From contig BSBN01000233.1 of NCBI GenBank assembly GCA_027924645.1, forward strand, positions 12,790,501 through 12,854,500: a stretch of DNA of 64,000 bases, given 5' to 3'. The stretch comes from Cunninghamia lanceolata. Its lineage: Eukaryota; Streptophyta; Pinopsida; Cupressales; Cupressaceae. Made by a program: the position numbers and the translations under genes. This document shows, in pieces, positions 12,900 through 23,600 of this stretch (positions are counted from its first letter, which is position 1; each line of letters opens with the position of its first letter). The notes under the pieces were generated by a model. The model saw only the letters and a program-made list of their open reading frames with translations. It searched no databases and had not been told where the DNA came from.

Positions 12900-15800
12900 T
12901 AGTGTATATAAGGACTTGAGCTTGTATAGTTTTGAGGGTTGAGGGTTGAGGGATTAGGGCTTAAGTAATAAGTAGAGGGTTGAGGGTCACAGTTGAGGGT
13001 TAATATTCAGGTTGCTGAGTGTATAAGATTAAGTGTGTAAGGTGCGAGGATTAGGGTTTAGGGTTTATAATATGGATTGAGGGTATATAAGGCATATGAT
13101 GACTTGGGTTGAGAGCACGTACATGGTTTAGGTTTAATTTAATTATAGGGTTGAGGCACAATATTCAAGGTTTAGGATATAAGGGTGAGGTTATATGGTC
13201 TAGGGATGAGGGTTTGAGGGTGTAGACTTCAAGTTTAAGGTATAGGGTTGATGATTGAGGTATTAGGGCTTACTTGTATATTGTTGAGGGTATAGGGTTG
13301 AGGGTTTAGGGATAGATTTTAGGGTTTAAGGTTTAAGGGTTAAGGGTTGAGGGATAGGGTTTAAGGTTTAGGGGTAAGGGATTAGGGTTTAAGGTATAGT
13401 GTCTTGGGTTGAGGGTTTAGGAATATGGATAGCATTTAGGGTTTAGGGATGAGGGATTAGGGTTGAGGGTTGAGGGATTAAGGTTTAAGGTATAACTTGT
13501 TGAGGGTTTAGGGTTGAGGGATTAGGGTTTAGAGTTGAGGGATTAGGGTTTAAGGAATAATGTTGAGGGTTGAGGGTTTAGGGATAGGGTTTAGGGTTTA
13601 AGGAATATTGTCGAGGGTTGAGGGTTTAGGATTAGGGTTTAGGGTTGACGGATTAGCGTTTAATGTTGAGAGTTGAGGGTTGAGGGTTGAGGGATATGGT
13701 TGATGGTCAAGGGATTAGGGTTAAAGTAGAGTGTTGAGGGTAGAGGGATTAGGGATAGGGTTTAGGGTTGAAGGTTTAACGATTGAGGGTTGAGGCTTTA
13801 GGGCCGAAGATTAAGGGATTGGGGTTTAAGATATAGTGTTGAGCGTCGAGGGTTTATGGATAGGTTTTAGGGTTTAAGTTTTAAGGGTTAAGGGTTGAGG
13901 GATAGGGTTTAAGGTTTAGGGATAAGAGACTAGGGTTTAAGGTATAGTGTCAAGGGTTGAGGGTTTAGGAATAGGGATAGCGTTTAGGGTTTAGGGATGA
14001 GGGATTATGGTTGAGGGTTGAGGGATTAGGGTTGAGGGTTGAGGGATTAGGGTTTAAGGTATAGTGTTGAGGGTTGAGGGTTTATTGATAGTGTTTAGGG
14101 TTGAGGGTTGAGGGATTAGGTTTTAGGGTTGATGGATTAGGGTTTAAGGTATAGTGTTGAGGGTTGAGGGTTTAGGGTTGATAGATTAGGGTGTAGGGTT
14201 GACGAATTAGCGTTTAATGTCAAGGTTAGGGTTAGAGTGTCGAGGGTAGAGGGATTAGGGATAGGGTTTAGGGTTGAAGGTTTAAGGATTGAGGGCTGAG
14301 GCTTTAGGGATGAGGGTTTAAGGCTTAAGATATAGTGTCGAGTGTTGAGGGTGTAGGGATAAGGTTTAATCTTTAAGGGTTAAGGGTTGAGGGATAGGGA
14401 TTAGGGTTTAAGGTATAGTGTTGAGGGTTGATGTTTTAGGGATAGGGTTTAGGTTTGAGGGATTAGGGTTGATGAATTAGGGTTTAATGTTGAGAGTTGA
14501 GGGTTGAGGGTTGAGGGTTTAGGGATAGGGTTGATGGTCAAGGGATTAGGGTTAAGGTAGAGTCTCGAGGGTAGAGGGATTAGGGATAGGGTTTAGGGTT
14601 GAAGGTTTAAGGATTTAGGGTTGAGGCTTTAGTGATGAGGGTTAAGGGATTAGGGTTTAAGATATATTGTCGAGTGTTAAGGGTGTAGGGATAGGTTTTA
14701 AGGTTCAAGTTTTAAGGGTTAAGGGTTGAGGGATAGTATCGAGCCTATTGAGGGTTTAGGAATAGGGATAATGTTTAGGGTTTAGGGATGAGGGATAAGG
14801 GTTTAGGGTTGATGGATTAGGGTTGAGGGTTGATGGATTAGGGCTTAGGGATATGGTTGAGGGTTGAGGGATTAGGGTTTAAGGTATAATTTTGAGGGTT
14901 TAGGGATAGGGTTTAGGGTTGAGGGATTAGAGTTAAGGGTTGAGGGATTAGGGTTTGATGTTGAGTGTTGAAGGTTGAGGTTTTAGGGTTGAGGGTTTAG
15001 GGATAGGGTTGAGGGTCAAGGGATCAGTGTTAAGGGTTAAGGGATTAGGGTTTGACGTTGAGGGTTGAGTACATTGAGGTTCAAGGGTTGAGGGTTTAGG
15101 GATAGGGTTGAGGGTTGAGGGATTAGGGTTAAAGTAGAGTGTTGAGGGTATAAGGATTAGGGATAGGGTTGGAGGGTTTAGGGATAAGGGATTAGGGTTT
15201 AAGGTATATTATTGATCCCGTTGAGGATTTAGGAATAGGGATAGCATTTAGGGTTTAGGGATGAGGGATTAGAGTTGAGGGTTGAGGGATTAAGGTTGAG
15301 GGTTGAGGGATTAAGGTTGAGGGTTGAGGGATTAAGGTTTAGGAATAAGGTTTAGGGTTGAGGGTTGAGGGACTAGGGTTTAAGGTATAGTATTGAGGGT
15401 TTAGGGTTGAGGGATTAGAGTGAAGGGTTGAGGGATTAGGATTTGACGTTGAGGGTTGAGGGTTGAGGCTTTAGGTTTTAGGGTTTAGGGATAGGGTTGA
15501 GGGTCGAGGGATTAGGGTTAAAGTAGAGTGTTAAGGGTATAAGGATTAGGGATAGGGGTGGAGGGTTTAGGGATAAGGGATTAGGGTTTAAGGTATAGTA
15601 TAGAGTCCATTGAGGGTTTAGGGATAGGGATAGTGTTTAGGGTTTAGGGATGAGGGATTAGTGTTGAGGGTTGACAGATTAGGGCTTAGGGATGGGGTTT
15701 AGGGTTTAGGGTTTAAGGTATAGTGTTGAGGGTTTAGGGTTGAGGGATTAGAGTTAAGGGTTGAGAGATTAGGGTTGATGTTAAGGGTTGATGGTTTAGG

Positions 15801-16770
15801 GATAGGATTGAGGGTCAAGGGATCAGAGTTAAGGGTTGAGAGATTAGGGTTGATGTTAAGGGTTGATGGTTTAGGGATAGGATTGAGGGTCAAGGGATCA
15901 GAGTTAAGGGTTGAGGGATTAGGTTTTGATATTGAGGGTTGAGTGTTGAGGTTCGAGGGTTGATGGTTTAGGGATAGGGTTGAGGGTTGAGGGATTAGGG
16001 TTAAAGTAGAGTGTCGAGGGTATAAGGATTAGGGATAAGGTTGGAGGGTTTAGGAATAAGGGATTAGGGTTTAAGGTATAGTATCGAGCCCATTGATGGT
16101 TTAAGAATAAGGATAGTGTTTAGGGTTTAGGGATGAGGGATTAGAGTTGAGGGTTGAGGGATTAGGGTTTAGGGATAAGGTTTAGGGTTTAGGGTTGAGG
16201 TAGACAAGGAGTGACTGAGAGACATAGAGAGGTGAGGGGGAGAGATAAGTGAGATATAGAACATGAGCTAATGGAACTAGAGTTGGGATATTGTAAAGGT
16301 TCTATCGAAGGTGAGATAGGCACAAATATTTATGGATCAATCTATAGAAGGACAAAATGTGAGCCTATTATAATGTGCTCACATTTTGTCCTGCTATAGA
16401 AACGGTAAAAAAGTGTTGACCCCCGTGATCCAGGCCCACATGCTCCATTTTCATGTTGATTATGTGCGTGTTCCAACAAAAAAGAAGTGCTTTCATGTTG
16501 TTGGGAAGTTCACATGCACATAAGGGTATATAGGGTTTAAGGTTTGAGGGATTAAGGGTTTAAGAGTTGAGGGATTAGGGTTTAAGGCATAGTGTCAAGT
16601 GTAGAGGGTTTAGAGACAAGGTTTATGGTTGAAGGTTTAAGGGTTGAGGGTTGAGGCTTTAGGGTTGAGGGTTAAGGGATTAGGGTATAAGGTATAGTGT
16701 CGAGGGTAGAGGGTTTAGGATTTAAGGTTTAAGGGTTGAGGGTTGAGGCTTTAGGGATAGGGTTTAGTGT
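12900..16770 (+). repeat. Degenerate telomere-like repeat tract, G-rich strand on plus
   Basis: Thousands of bases built from TTTAGGG, TTGAGGG, TTAAGGG, GATTAGGG and GATAGGG words. The plant telomere unit is TTTAGGG. The words are organised in longer units of some hundreds of bases, with recurring phrases such as AAGGTATAGTGTYGAGGG and GGGTAGAGGGATTAGGGATA. Unlike a true telomere it is degenerate, higher-order, and embedded between LTRs. Short non-telomeric blocks (16196-16520) interrupt it. No real protein is encoded; ORFs read on the C-rich strand are low-complexity Pro/Asn/Leu/Thr. Confidence 0.9.
16350..16391. repeat. Perfect 15-bp inverted repeat with 12-nt loop
   Basis: The arms 16350-16364 and 16377-16391 (GGACAAAATGTGAGC and its complement) enclose CTATTATAATGT. 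It sits in the non-telomeric interruption of the tract. Confidence 0.9.
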
Positions 16771-17955
16771 TTAGGTTAAGTGAGACACCTAGATGACTAA
16801 GGACAGATGAAGAGGTAGACAAGGAATGACTGAGGGAGCTAGAGAGGGGAGAGGTAGAGAGGTGAGTGGGAGATAGAGGTGAGAGATAGAGAGGTGAGGG
16901 GACATATAGAATAAAATGAGAGAGTGAAGCTAACAACTTGAGGGAAAGATGGGTAAGGAGGAGGGAGAGAGGTGGAGAGGAAGGGAAATATCTAGAGAGC
17001 CCTGAGAGATATACAAGTGAGAGACCTACAACCTAGGGAGAGATGGGTGATAAAGATAGGGGAGAGATGGAGGTGAGGCAGATAGGGGAGGAGAGTGGTG
17101 GATAAGGGTTAAGGGTTTAAGGATTTAGGGTTTAAGGGTCAAGGGTTTAGGGTTTAATCCATCAACTCTTGACATAATATCTTAAAACCCTAATCCCTCA
17201 ACCTTGGGGTTTAAGGTATAGTGTCGAGGGTTGAGGGATTAGGGTTCAACCCTCGACACTATACCTTAAACCCTAATCCCTCAACCCTAAACCCTAATCC
17301 CTCAACCCTTAGACCCTTAATACCTCAACCCTTAAACCCTCAACCCTTTTAAACCCTAAACCCTTGACCCTTAAACCCTCAACCCTTATCCACCCCTCTC
17401 CTCCCCTATCTACCTCACTCCCATCTCTCCCCTATCTCTCTCACCCCTCTCTCCCTAGGTTGTAGGTCTCTCACTTGTATATCTCTTAGGGCTCTCTAGA
17501 TATTTCCCTTCCTCTCCACCTCTCCCCCTCCTCCTTACCCATCTTTCCCTCAAGTTGTCAACTTCACTCTCTCATTTTATTCTATCTCTCCCCTCACCTC
17601 TCTATCTCTCACTTCTATTTCCCCCTCACCTCTACATCTCCCCTCTCTAAGTTTCTCAGTCACTCCTTGTCTACCTCTCCATTCGTCCTTAGCCATCTAG
17701 GCCTCTCATTTAACCTGAAACCCTAAACCCTATCCCTAAATCCTCAACCCTCAACCCTTAAACCTTAAAACCTAAACCCTCTACCCTCAACACTATACCT
17801 TAAACCCTAATCCCTTAACCCTCATCCCTAAATCCTCAACCCTCATCCCTTAAACCTTCAACCCTAAACCCTCTACCCTTGATAGTATGCCTTAAACCCT
17901 AATCCTTCAACCATTAAACCCTCGACCCTTAATCATTGGGCAAACTTTTGCAAAA
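16525..17955. repeat. Strand-switch palindrome of about 1.4 kb in the telomere-like tract
   Basis: The plus strand is G-rich up to about 17156 and C-rich from about 17190 to 17940. The two halves are inverted copies centred near 17240. The G-rich half carries GACAAGGAATGACTGAG (about 16818), TGGGTAAGGAGGAGG (about 16949) and GTGAGAGACCTACAACCTAG (about 17012). Their complements appear in reverse order at 17445-17670 (CTAGGTTGTAGGTCTCTCAC, CTCCTTACCC, CTCAGTCACTCCTTGTC). Similarity continues outward through the repeat words to both tract ends. Confidence 0.85.
17207..17273. repeat. Perfect 27-bp hairpin at the palindrome centre
   Basis: The arms 17207-17233 and 17247-17273 are exact reverse complements, separated by a 13-nt loop (AGGGATTAGGGTT). 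This is the symmetry centre of the larger inverted repeat. Confidence 0.92.
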
Positions 17956-18152
17956 AAGAAAAAAATGCAAAGAAAACAATAACACGCTTGTGTTATTGTT
18001 TTGTGTTGCTGAGCCAAAGGCTCAGCAACACCAAGCCATAACGCGGGTGCGCTATAATGCGAGCACATTATGGATTTTTAAAAAGTTTTAAGAATTTGGC
18101 CACTTTTTGGCCCCCCATCTTTTTGCACCTGCCTATAGCTACTCTCTATTTT

Positions 18153-19126
18153 TTTAGATCGGTGCACTTGGTCTCGACCCTCACTGTGGACATTTGGCTC
18201 TTTGCCTACACATCAGATTTTAGTTCTTTGGTGCCAATTTTCAATCCATTAGCTTACCTACACCAAGGCGTCCATGGCCTAGGTGATCGGGACTTGTATT
18301 TTTGGCCTCCTTGTTAAAACTGGACTTGGATCAGCTCATTTGAGCTTCGAGTTATGATTTTTTTGGACGAGCATTCATTGTTTGCTTTAGACATTGAATC
18401 AGTCACTTTTGTGGGCTCAATTTGGCAGTGTTTAGGCCTCTATCTTGACCATTGTGCCTTTCTGCAATAGATCATGAGCTTCTTCCAGTTTCTAGGCCTG
18501 ATCCATGATTTTTTGGATATCCTAATCTCTGTCATAGTGGGTTCCTTTGATCATTCTAGTTACGAGCTCCATTCGTGATAGAAGTTCAAGGATTGTTTTT
18601 ATCCATGGCTTGGCAACCTCCTTGTTCCATTGGTGACTAAATTGGATTGGCCATCTTTCCAATAGACTCAGCCTTCTAAGATGACTTAAGCTCCAGTTAC
18701 CTGCCTTGCATTATGCCCCCTTTCATGTTCAACATTCATTTTTTGGATCTGGCCTCTTTGTTCAATTTTAGAATCAAATCTACATGTTCTCAGGCTTGTC
18801 CATGTATACTTTGGATTCAGTCTAGATCACCCTCATTGGATCGATTCCTCAGCCTCCATTTCTAGTGTTTTAAACCTTGCTATTCAACTCAGAGAACCCC
18901 ATAGATTTAACAAAACCAAAGGATAATCGTGTGTGTGGTTATGGCATTGTTGGCTATATTTGTCAGGTGTTTGGAGGTGACCACCTATGACCTCTCATCA
19001 TCAGATACCGCCGTGATCACGTTGTCGTTGTTCCATGTCCACAACCTCATTACGGCTTTGCTAGCGTCACTGGTTTCAGGCACGCCAATGGTGCTACCCA
19101 TAGTAGGCTGCTTATCTATCTCCACC
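18153..19126. other. Non-coding interior of the 11-kb element, right of the telomere-like tract
   Basis: Higher GC than the surroundings, no recognised domain. The frame that becomes SHMT stays open upstream to 18929, but its translation there does not resemble SHMT. That stretch may be unrelated captured sequence. Confidence 0.45.
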
Positions 19127-19660
19127 TTCATAGATCTCATTGAGAACCTCTGCAGATCAAGGGCCTTGTAGAGACTGGATGCAGAGAAGTGGGGTGTTAA
19201 TGTGCAACCGAACTCTGGGAGTCCTGCTAATTTTGCAGCCTATACTACATTGCTCAACCCACATGATAGCATAATCGGGCTTGACCTGTCTTCTAGTGGG
19301 CATCTTACTCATGGGTATTATACCTCTCAACGTAAGAAGATCTCTGGCACATCAATTTACTTCGAGAGCTTTCCTTACAACGTTAGCTAGGAAACTGGGT
19401 ATATTGATTACAAAAAACTAGAGGAGAAGGCCTTGGACTTTAGGCCAAAACTTATCATCTGTGGAGGCAATGCTCATCCCAGGGATTGGGATTATGCTAA
19501 GTTGAGGTCTGCTGCTGACAAATGTAGAGATATGCTTTTGTCTGATATGGCTCACATCAGTGGCCTTGTTGTTGCTCAGGAAGCTGCAAATCCATTTGAC
19601 TATTGTGATTTGGTCACCATAACTACCCACAAGAGTTTGAGGGGACCACTGAGTGGACAC
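19127..19660 (+). pseudogene. SHMT: Serine hydroxymethyltransferase fragment captured inside an LTR element
   Basis: SHMT is the PLP enzyme converting serine and tetrahydrofolate to glycine and methylene-THF. One uninterrupted frame of about 178 codons reads SHMT from the helix before EKWGVNVQ (19178 on) through [35 protein letters not shown] and DMAHISGLV to TTHKSLRGP. The last motif contains the PLP-binding lysine. It ends soon after that motif. The wording ([22 protein letters not shown]) resembles the SHM6/7-type plant paralogues more than SHM1 or SHM4. Two TAG stops (19169-19171 and 19388-19390) occur, with no frameshift and no intron, so it probably came from spliced mRNA. It has no N- or C-terminus and cannot be functional. 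It shares the plus orientation of the element. Confidence 0.85.
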
Positions 19661-21486
19661 ATATATGGAAACATCACTTTAATTCCTTTATTGCCTCTCT
19701 ATCCACCTTTTCAGGCCTCTCAACTCCTTGTCCACATTCAGGACACCCTGTTTTGGAATGGGACAGTTAGTCTCAAAATGGGTCAAGTAATCCATTTTTT
19801 TTGAAAAGCTTGACAAGGAGGGGGACATTTTCTTTTTGCCACAACTTGCACTTGAGTCGGATTTTCACGTTCTTATAGTCGTTGGAAAGGTGGTTCCGAG
19901 TACTTCATCATGGTATAAGTGATTTTTCCCCAGTTTGTTGTATTTTTCAAGAATTTGCCTCCGAATGTCATATTTTCTTTATTTTTGACATTTTTCAACA
20001 AGGCATATCTTTTTCCCATGATGTCAAAATTAAGAAAATTTTTTTAAATTGATCAAAAAAATCTAAGGAATCCAATGGTATATGTAATTTTTTGTTTTGG
20101 CAAGCCAATTTTCTTGAAAAATTGTAAATCATCATATGTTATAACGGTCGATTTAGGCTTCCACATTGACAACATTGTCCTCAATCTTGTATTTCTTTCT
20201 GGGGGGCATATTTTGTAGCATTATTTGATATGGGGGTTTATTCTTTTGTAGTTCTTGTCATTTGTTTGAGGCATACATAGTCTATGTCTTCATGACATCA
20301 ACTCATTCAGTCCTTGTTTTAGACATTGTATGGATCCATTGAATGCACTTTTTGATTTGTAAATGCATTGAGATAAAGTGCCACATATTGTATTTGTAGT
20401 TTGGGGATCTTGCACATCATGTTGTGTCATTTTTGTACTTGCACTACTTATAAAGTTCCATGGGGGGTTGTGTGAGTGCCTTGTTATTTGCCATCACAAT
20501 ATTGTCTAGTGAGTGTCCCTCCATGACAACAGTTTAGCCTCATGCATGTGTGCCTTGTTATTGCACACCCTTTATTATTTGCAGGTACTGCTTTGTACAT
20601 CTTCTGATGTTGCTTCTTCACCTTCTTGCACTACATTGTGACACACAGTTTCAGTGTAGCTGCCATACCTCTCGCTTGTCAGCATTATGGGGGTATCATT
20701 CTACTTGTGCTAATGCTTCCTTGGTTTCTCTTGGAGTGAACTATGTATCTAGATTTTGTTCCTATATACTAGGCAGATGCAGCGGTTGGTTACCCATGCA
20801 TTTTGGTGAGATGGAACACATACCATATAGACAATTTTGCATTCCTATTTATGGAGGCAACCTTCTATCTTATTCAAATGATCATAGTTCTTGAGACTAT
20901 TAGCACCTGTGTTTTTTACTATCAGATTGGTTGAGTAGTGTCGTTGGGGTCACTCATACAGATTGATGTGCCATTTACATCTTTAACTATCAGATTGGTT
21001 GAGTAGTGTCATTGGGGTCACTCATGTAGATTTTTGTCTCTTTGATCTTGATCTTCATCCTATTTTCAATGAAGGTTCTTTAGCAATGTAGTAGTTCTTT
21101 GGCAATTGTTTACAACATTTTTGTGCTTCATTGGAGTTCTTCATGTTCATCTTCATGTTCCTAATCTTTCCGGGACATCCTTTCTAAAGGCTTCTTAGTC
21201 CATCTTTTATCTCTTATGGGGGGATATATTTTGTATCTTTGTGATGGAAGTAGTCCTTGGGAGGTCATGTTGAGTCTTTCCTTCCTTCCTTCCTCCCTTC
21301 ACTTTTTCATGCTTTCTTTGCATGTTTTCTCTCTTTTGGAGAGGAGTTTTTCCCATGAGATTTTCTCCTTTTCTTTGCTTGTGAGAGAATTGTTTGTACA
21401 TGGGTACCTAACATGGCCTTGTTTCTGGGACCCATCTTTGTATCTTTGCATTTGTTTGTTCCTATCTAAGTTGCACTTAAGGGGGG
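19661..21486. other. Non-coding right interior of the 11-kb element
   Basis: No recognised coding region. A block near 20925 (CTATCAGATTGGTTGAGTAG) is repeated about 65 bp downstream. It ends in the polypurine tract AAGGGGGG at 21479-21486, immediately before the 3' LTR. Confidence 0.6.
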
Positions 21487-21927
21487 TGTTGGTGTGAACA
21501 GGGTTATTACCTATCCGGTTTACCCTTGTGTGGATAATTCATATTATTTAACTATTTATTAGTTAAATAATACTCACACACATGTTCACATGCTAAGTTG
21601 ACTTAGTGAGTCTACTAGATGTTTCTAATTGTTTCTAGTTGTGTCTAGTTGTTACTAGGTGTTGATAGTTGTCTTATCCTACACATGTGATCTAGTTGGC
21701 ATCCTATCCTCTAGTTGTCACATGTGATAGGAATGTGACACTTGTCTCATGACTACAACATCTTGTGTTTCACCTCAGTCTTTATAACCAAGGCCTCTCA
21801 TTGTATCATATCATCACATTATCTTTGTATAGAATATTATTCTATCATGTTGATCTTCTTTGATTCTCATGATTAGCTCTTAGGCATCTTGATCCTGGGA
21901 TAGCTACCTCCATAGCTAATCCTAATA
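21487..21927 (+). repeat. 3' LTR of the 11-kb element (441 bp)
   Basis: Starts TGTTGGTGTG after the AAGGGGGG tract and aligns with 10677-11094. It is about 23 bp longer through small insertions, such as a TTTCTAATTG-type duplication and a CTCATGA insertion. It is followed by the GGATT target duplication. Confidence 0.88.
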
Positions 21928-22090
21928 GGATTTGGTTGATTCTTCTCTAATACAACAAAAGGGACAAAGCCCCTGTAGTTTGGCTCTCCTTCTTGGGTAG
22001 AAGCCAAGATCGACTTGTGTCTTAATGTTGGATAGAAGATGGTTTGACCTAGTTTGATCTATTAAGCTAGTCTCTCTTTTCTAGATAATA

Positions 22091-23600
22091 GTGAGGCATA
22101 TGCACATGTTCCAAAAGATGGATAATAAGGCTATTAAATGTATCTTCATCAGTTATAATTATGGTATGAAAAGATACAAGCTTTGGGATCCTATTGCACA
22201 AAAGGTACTATATAGAAGAAGTGTGATTTATAGGGAAACTAAGCCTTCGTTTATTACATTGCAGCTAGAACAAAGTGAATAGAAAGATGTGATTTAGTTT
22301 CCTTCTACACCTGAGAAAGTTGAATTGAGACCCTTAGATAGACAAGAAGCTAAGGAGAGCTCATGTAGCTCTGAATATTCAAAAGAGGAGGAAGAACCTC
22401 CACCCCAAGTTGTTTCAAGGTCTATAATGCATAGACAACCACCTGAAAGGTATTCACCTAATGACTGGAGATGTATCTTTGTTTTAAATACTAACATGGA
22501 TGAATCAAGGTCTATAGAAGAGGCATTAGGTATGAATGATGCAGAGTTTTGGAAGATATCCATTAATGAATAAATGACATCTTTGGAAAAGAATGATACA
22601 TTGGACCTAGTACCATTTCTAATAGGATGAAAACCTTTTGGTTGCAAATGGGAGTTCAATAAAAAGATTGGTTTAGATGGAGGTATTGAAAAGTACAAAG
22701 CGTAACTGGTTGTGAAAGGTTACTTTCAAGTTGATGGTATTGATTATGTGAGATATTTTATCCTATTGAAAAAATGACATCCATTAGATTCTTTCTTTCT
22801 ATTGCTACAACTTATGATCTAAAGGTTGAGCATAATGTGAAAACAACATTCCTTCATGGTGATCTAGAGGAAGTTATTTATCTCACACATCTAGAGCACT
22901 ATGTGCTGAAAGGTAAAATTAATTTAGTTTATAAGTTGAAGAAATTCTTGTATGGCATAAACTAGAGTCCTAAGATGTGGTACCAAACATTTGATACATA
23001 TGTGTTGAGTTTGGGATTTGACCATTCTAAATGAAGTTTGGGATTTGATCATTCTAAATAAAATCACTGTGTTTATTGTAAATATGATGGTGATCATTTC
23101 CTATTTATTGCATTATATGTTGATGAGATGCTATTTATTGGTAAAGGGAAAGGAATGATTTCAAAACTAAAGTCTCAACTTGTAGATAATTTTAAAATGA
23201 AAGTTGTTGGTGTAGATAAACATATTCTTGGTATGGAAATAAAAAGAGATAGAGTGAACATAAAGCTATGGCTTGAATAGAGTAAGTATGTCAATTAAGT
23301 TTTATAAAGGTTTAACATATAGAATTGTAGATAGTTATGTGTTCCTTTTATTGTAGGAAAAAGGTTTTTTTCTTTATAATATCCAACATCCCCATTGAAT
23401 ATGGAAGACACATGACCAGAGTGCCTTACCAAAGTGTTGTCAGAAGTTTGATGAATGTTATGGTCTGCACTAGCTCAGACAGTGCCTAAGATGTGGGAGA
23501 TCTTTCTAGATATATGTCTAATCCTAGTAGAGTTCATTGGGATGTAGTTAAAAGAGTCTTCAAACATTTGTGAGGAACCTCAAAGTATTCCTTGTGTTAT
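22091..23600 (+). pseudogene. pol: Copia block 1, left half: integrase C-terminus and reverse transcriptase remnants
   Basis: Translated pieces match copia pol in order. The post-integrase region is at 22091-22282 (AIKCIFISY..YKLWDP). The Glu-rich linker and reverse transcriptase start are at 22325-22740 (WRCIFVLNT, GCKWEF, EKYKA). The reverse transcriptase body is at 22774-22965 (TTFLHGDLEEVIY). A degraded active-site region lies near 23115, where YVDEM replaces the usual YVDD. Several stops and an internal duplication are present. It is cut at 23600 by the 6.77-kb element and resumes at 30368. The left end is truncated: no LTR, gag or protease was found. Non-functional. Confidence 0.85.

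Larger units (their letters stand above)
11772..18143. mobile_element. Candidate TIR (Mutator-like?) element containing the telomere-like tract
   Basis: The left end (CTACAGGGG..GTGCAAGAAGATGGGGG) and the inverted right end (CTATAGGCAGGTGCAAAAAG, then ATGGGGGGCCAAAAAG) form an imperfect inverted repeat of about 40 bp. Both ends are followed outward by the 9-bp word CTCTATTTT. Nine-base duplications are typical of Mutator-like elements. The left end also matches repeat R1, found five more times in the window, which supports it as a family terminus. Against the call: the terminal bases are not well aligned (about 5 extra bases on the right), the 9-bp word is low complexity, and no transposase is present. 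Confidence 0.35.
10677..21927 (+). mobile_element. Large non-autonomous LTR element (LARD-like) with telomere-like tract and SHMT fragment
   Basis: Two homologous LTRs (10677-11094 and 21487-21927) bracket 10.4 kb. A TGGTATCAGAGC primer site follows the left LTR, the purine tract AAGGGGGG precedes the right LTR, and GGATT flanks both ends (10672-10676 and 21928-21932). These together identify a true LTR element in plus orientation. I find no gag, protease, reverse transcriptase or integrase inside, so it must have depended on enzymes from another element. Cargo includes a possible TIR element with about 5 kb of telomere-like repeats, and a piece of serine hydroxymethyltransferase in the same orientation. 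The left terminus reads TT instead of TG, and the right terminus TA instead of CA; both look like later mutations. Confidence 0.85.

Noticed and set aside
15699..15893. Repetitive Pro/Asn/Leu/Thr protein on the minus strand
   Set aside because: It arises from reading the C-rich strand of the telomere-like array; no start context or domain.
12900..17940. A real telomere or chromosome end
   Set aside because: The repeat words are degenerate, change strand, have higher-order structure, and are enclosed by LTRs with a target duplication.
12900..17940. CRISPR-like array
   Set aside because: No conserved repeat with unique spacers and no cas genes; the content is plant telomere-like satellite.
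19127..19660. Functional SHMT gene
   Set aside because: No N- or C-terminus, two stop codons, and a location inside an LTR element.
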